DNA of 64,000 bases, taken from NCBI RefSeq assembly GCF_003050925.1, contig NZ_QAOV01000001.1, positions 617,938 through 681,937 of the forward strand, in the 5' to 3' direction. The translations under genes were made by a program, and so were the position numbers. The stretch's first letter is position 1, and each line of letters begins with the position of its first letter. The DNA is from Pseudomonas sp. GV085. GTDB lineage: Bacteria > Pseudomonadota > Gammaproteobacteria > Pseudomonadales > Pseudomonadaceae. Below, piece by piece: positions 63,556 through 64,000 of this stretch. Below the pieces are notes generated by a model. It did no database searches. It worked only from the letters and a program-made list of their open reading frames with translations, and was not told the origin of the DNA.

Positions 63556-64000
63556 TTACAAGCTGCTGATCTTCGATTGGGACGGCACGCTGGCCGATTC
63601 CATTGGCCGGATTGTCGAGGCCATGCACGTTGCCTCGCAGCGCTCCGGATTTGAGCTGCGCGATGATTTTGCCGTCAAAGGCATCATCGGCCTGGGCTTG
63701 CCGGAAGCGATCCGCACCCTGTACCCCGAGATTGATGATGGCGAACTGATCGCGTTCCGCGAGCACTATGCCGAACATTACATTGCGTCGGAAGCCGTGC
63801 CTTCGCCGCTGTTCGAGGGTGTGGTCGAGTCGCTCGAGGCATTTCGTGCCGAGGGTTATCATCTGGCCGTGGCGACCGGCAAGGCCCGTCGCGGGCTGGA
63901 CCGGGTGTTGAAGTCCCATGGCTGGGAGAGCTACTTCGATATCACCCGCGCGGCCGACGAGACCGCCAGCAAGCCCCATCCACTGATGCTCGAGCAGATT
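63542..64000 (+). CDS. HAD-family phosphatase (partial, runs off the window)
   Basis: A frame from a GTG at 63542, overlapping the rluC stop by 14 bases, runs to the window end without a stop (153 codons seen). GGAG lies 8 bases before the GTG. HAD motif I is DWDGT with D12 and D14, motif II is in AVATGKAR, and the Lys-Pro of motif III is in ASKPHP near the end. It resembles phosphoglycolate-phosphatase-like hydrolases. In P. aeruginosa a HAD gene follows rluC (recalled as PA2974). Confidence 0.88.
   Translation, partial: MRPSDYKLLIFDWDGTLADSIGRIVEAMHVASQRSGFELRDDFAVKGIIGLGLPEAIRTLYPEIDDGELIAFREHYAEHYIASEAVPSPLFEGVVESLEAFRAEGYHLAVATGKARRGLDRVLKSHGWESYFDITRAADETASKPHPLMLEQI

Overview
The window is chromosomal DNA of a Pseudomonas, most likely of the P. 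fluorescens group. The grounds are the high-GC codon use, the core gene neighbourhoods recalled from memory of P. aeruginosa PAO1 (gpsA-DUF4389-sixA; fadE-GST-ABC; comEC-exbB-exbD-lpxK-trm112-kdsB-ptpA-murB and rne/rluC/HAD), and several inverted REP pairs of the fluorescens type. No database search was possible, so names rest on motifs, length and context.

Layout. 1-4.5 kb: the start of a divergent membrane protein gene, gpsA, a small membrane protein, sixA, then an acyl-CoA ligase and a hotdog thioesterase. 4.6-7.6 kb: a large RHS/TcC-type toxin gene with a 330-residue variable C-terminus. 7.8-19.7 kb: housekeeping and metabolic genes (two alpha/beta hydrolases, GST, DUF4892, AI-2E-type permease, pyrF, a CurA-like reductase, an SDR, a MocR regulator, a chemoreceptor and a coiled-coil membrane protein). 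20.1-20.5 kb: a tRNA Glu-Gly-Glu-Gly array with a strong promoter. 20.6-35.1 kb: a Tad/Flp pilus locus. It holds an AraC-type regulator with a degenerate receiver, three near-identical flp pilin genes, a prepilin peptidase, an unusual AAA+ ATPase, rcpC, tadG/E/F-like genes and tadZABC on the plus strand. A convergent minus-strand operon holds rcpA, tadD and a DUF3613-like gene. 35.4-42.4 kb: fadE and its neighbour, a transglutaminase-like gene, GST, a YadGH-type ABC exporter and a DUF2062 gene. 42.5-49.3 kb: comEC to murB, a tight cell-envelope operon. 49.7-54.1 kb: an isoquinoline-oxidoreductase-type molybdenum enzyme with its XdhC and MocA maturation genes. 54.3-58.4 kb: an accessory cluster of a left-handed beta-helix acyltransferase fused to a methyltransferase-like domain, an EamA exporter, a FAH/AraD1-like enzyme and a LysR regulator. 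58.7-64 kb: rne with a long leader, divergent rluC, and a truncated HAD phosphatase gene.

How the genes work together. The Tad genes form a nearly complete pilus machine: pilin, peptidase, secretin, ATPase, inner-membrane platform, pseudopilins and pilotin-like lipoprotein. The molybdenum module supplies catalytic subunits plus cofactor cytidylation and insertion factors. The accessory region between murB and rne is likely strain-variable, because these two genes are neighbours in P. aeruginosa. The least explained parts are the 54-58 kb cluster, the AAA+ ATPase in the Tad locus and the RHS toxin tip.
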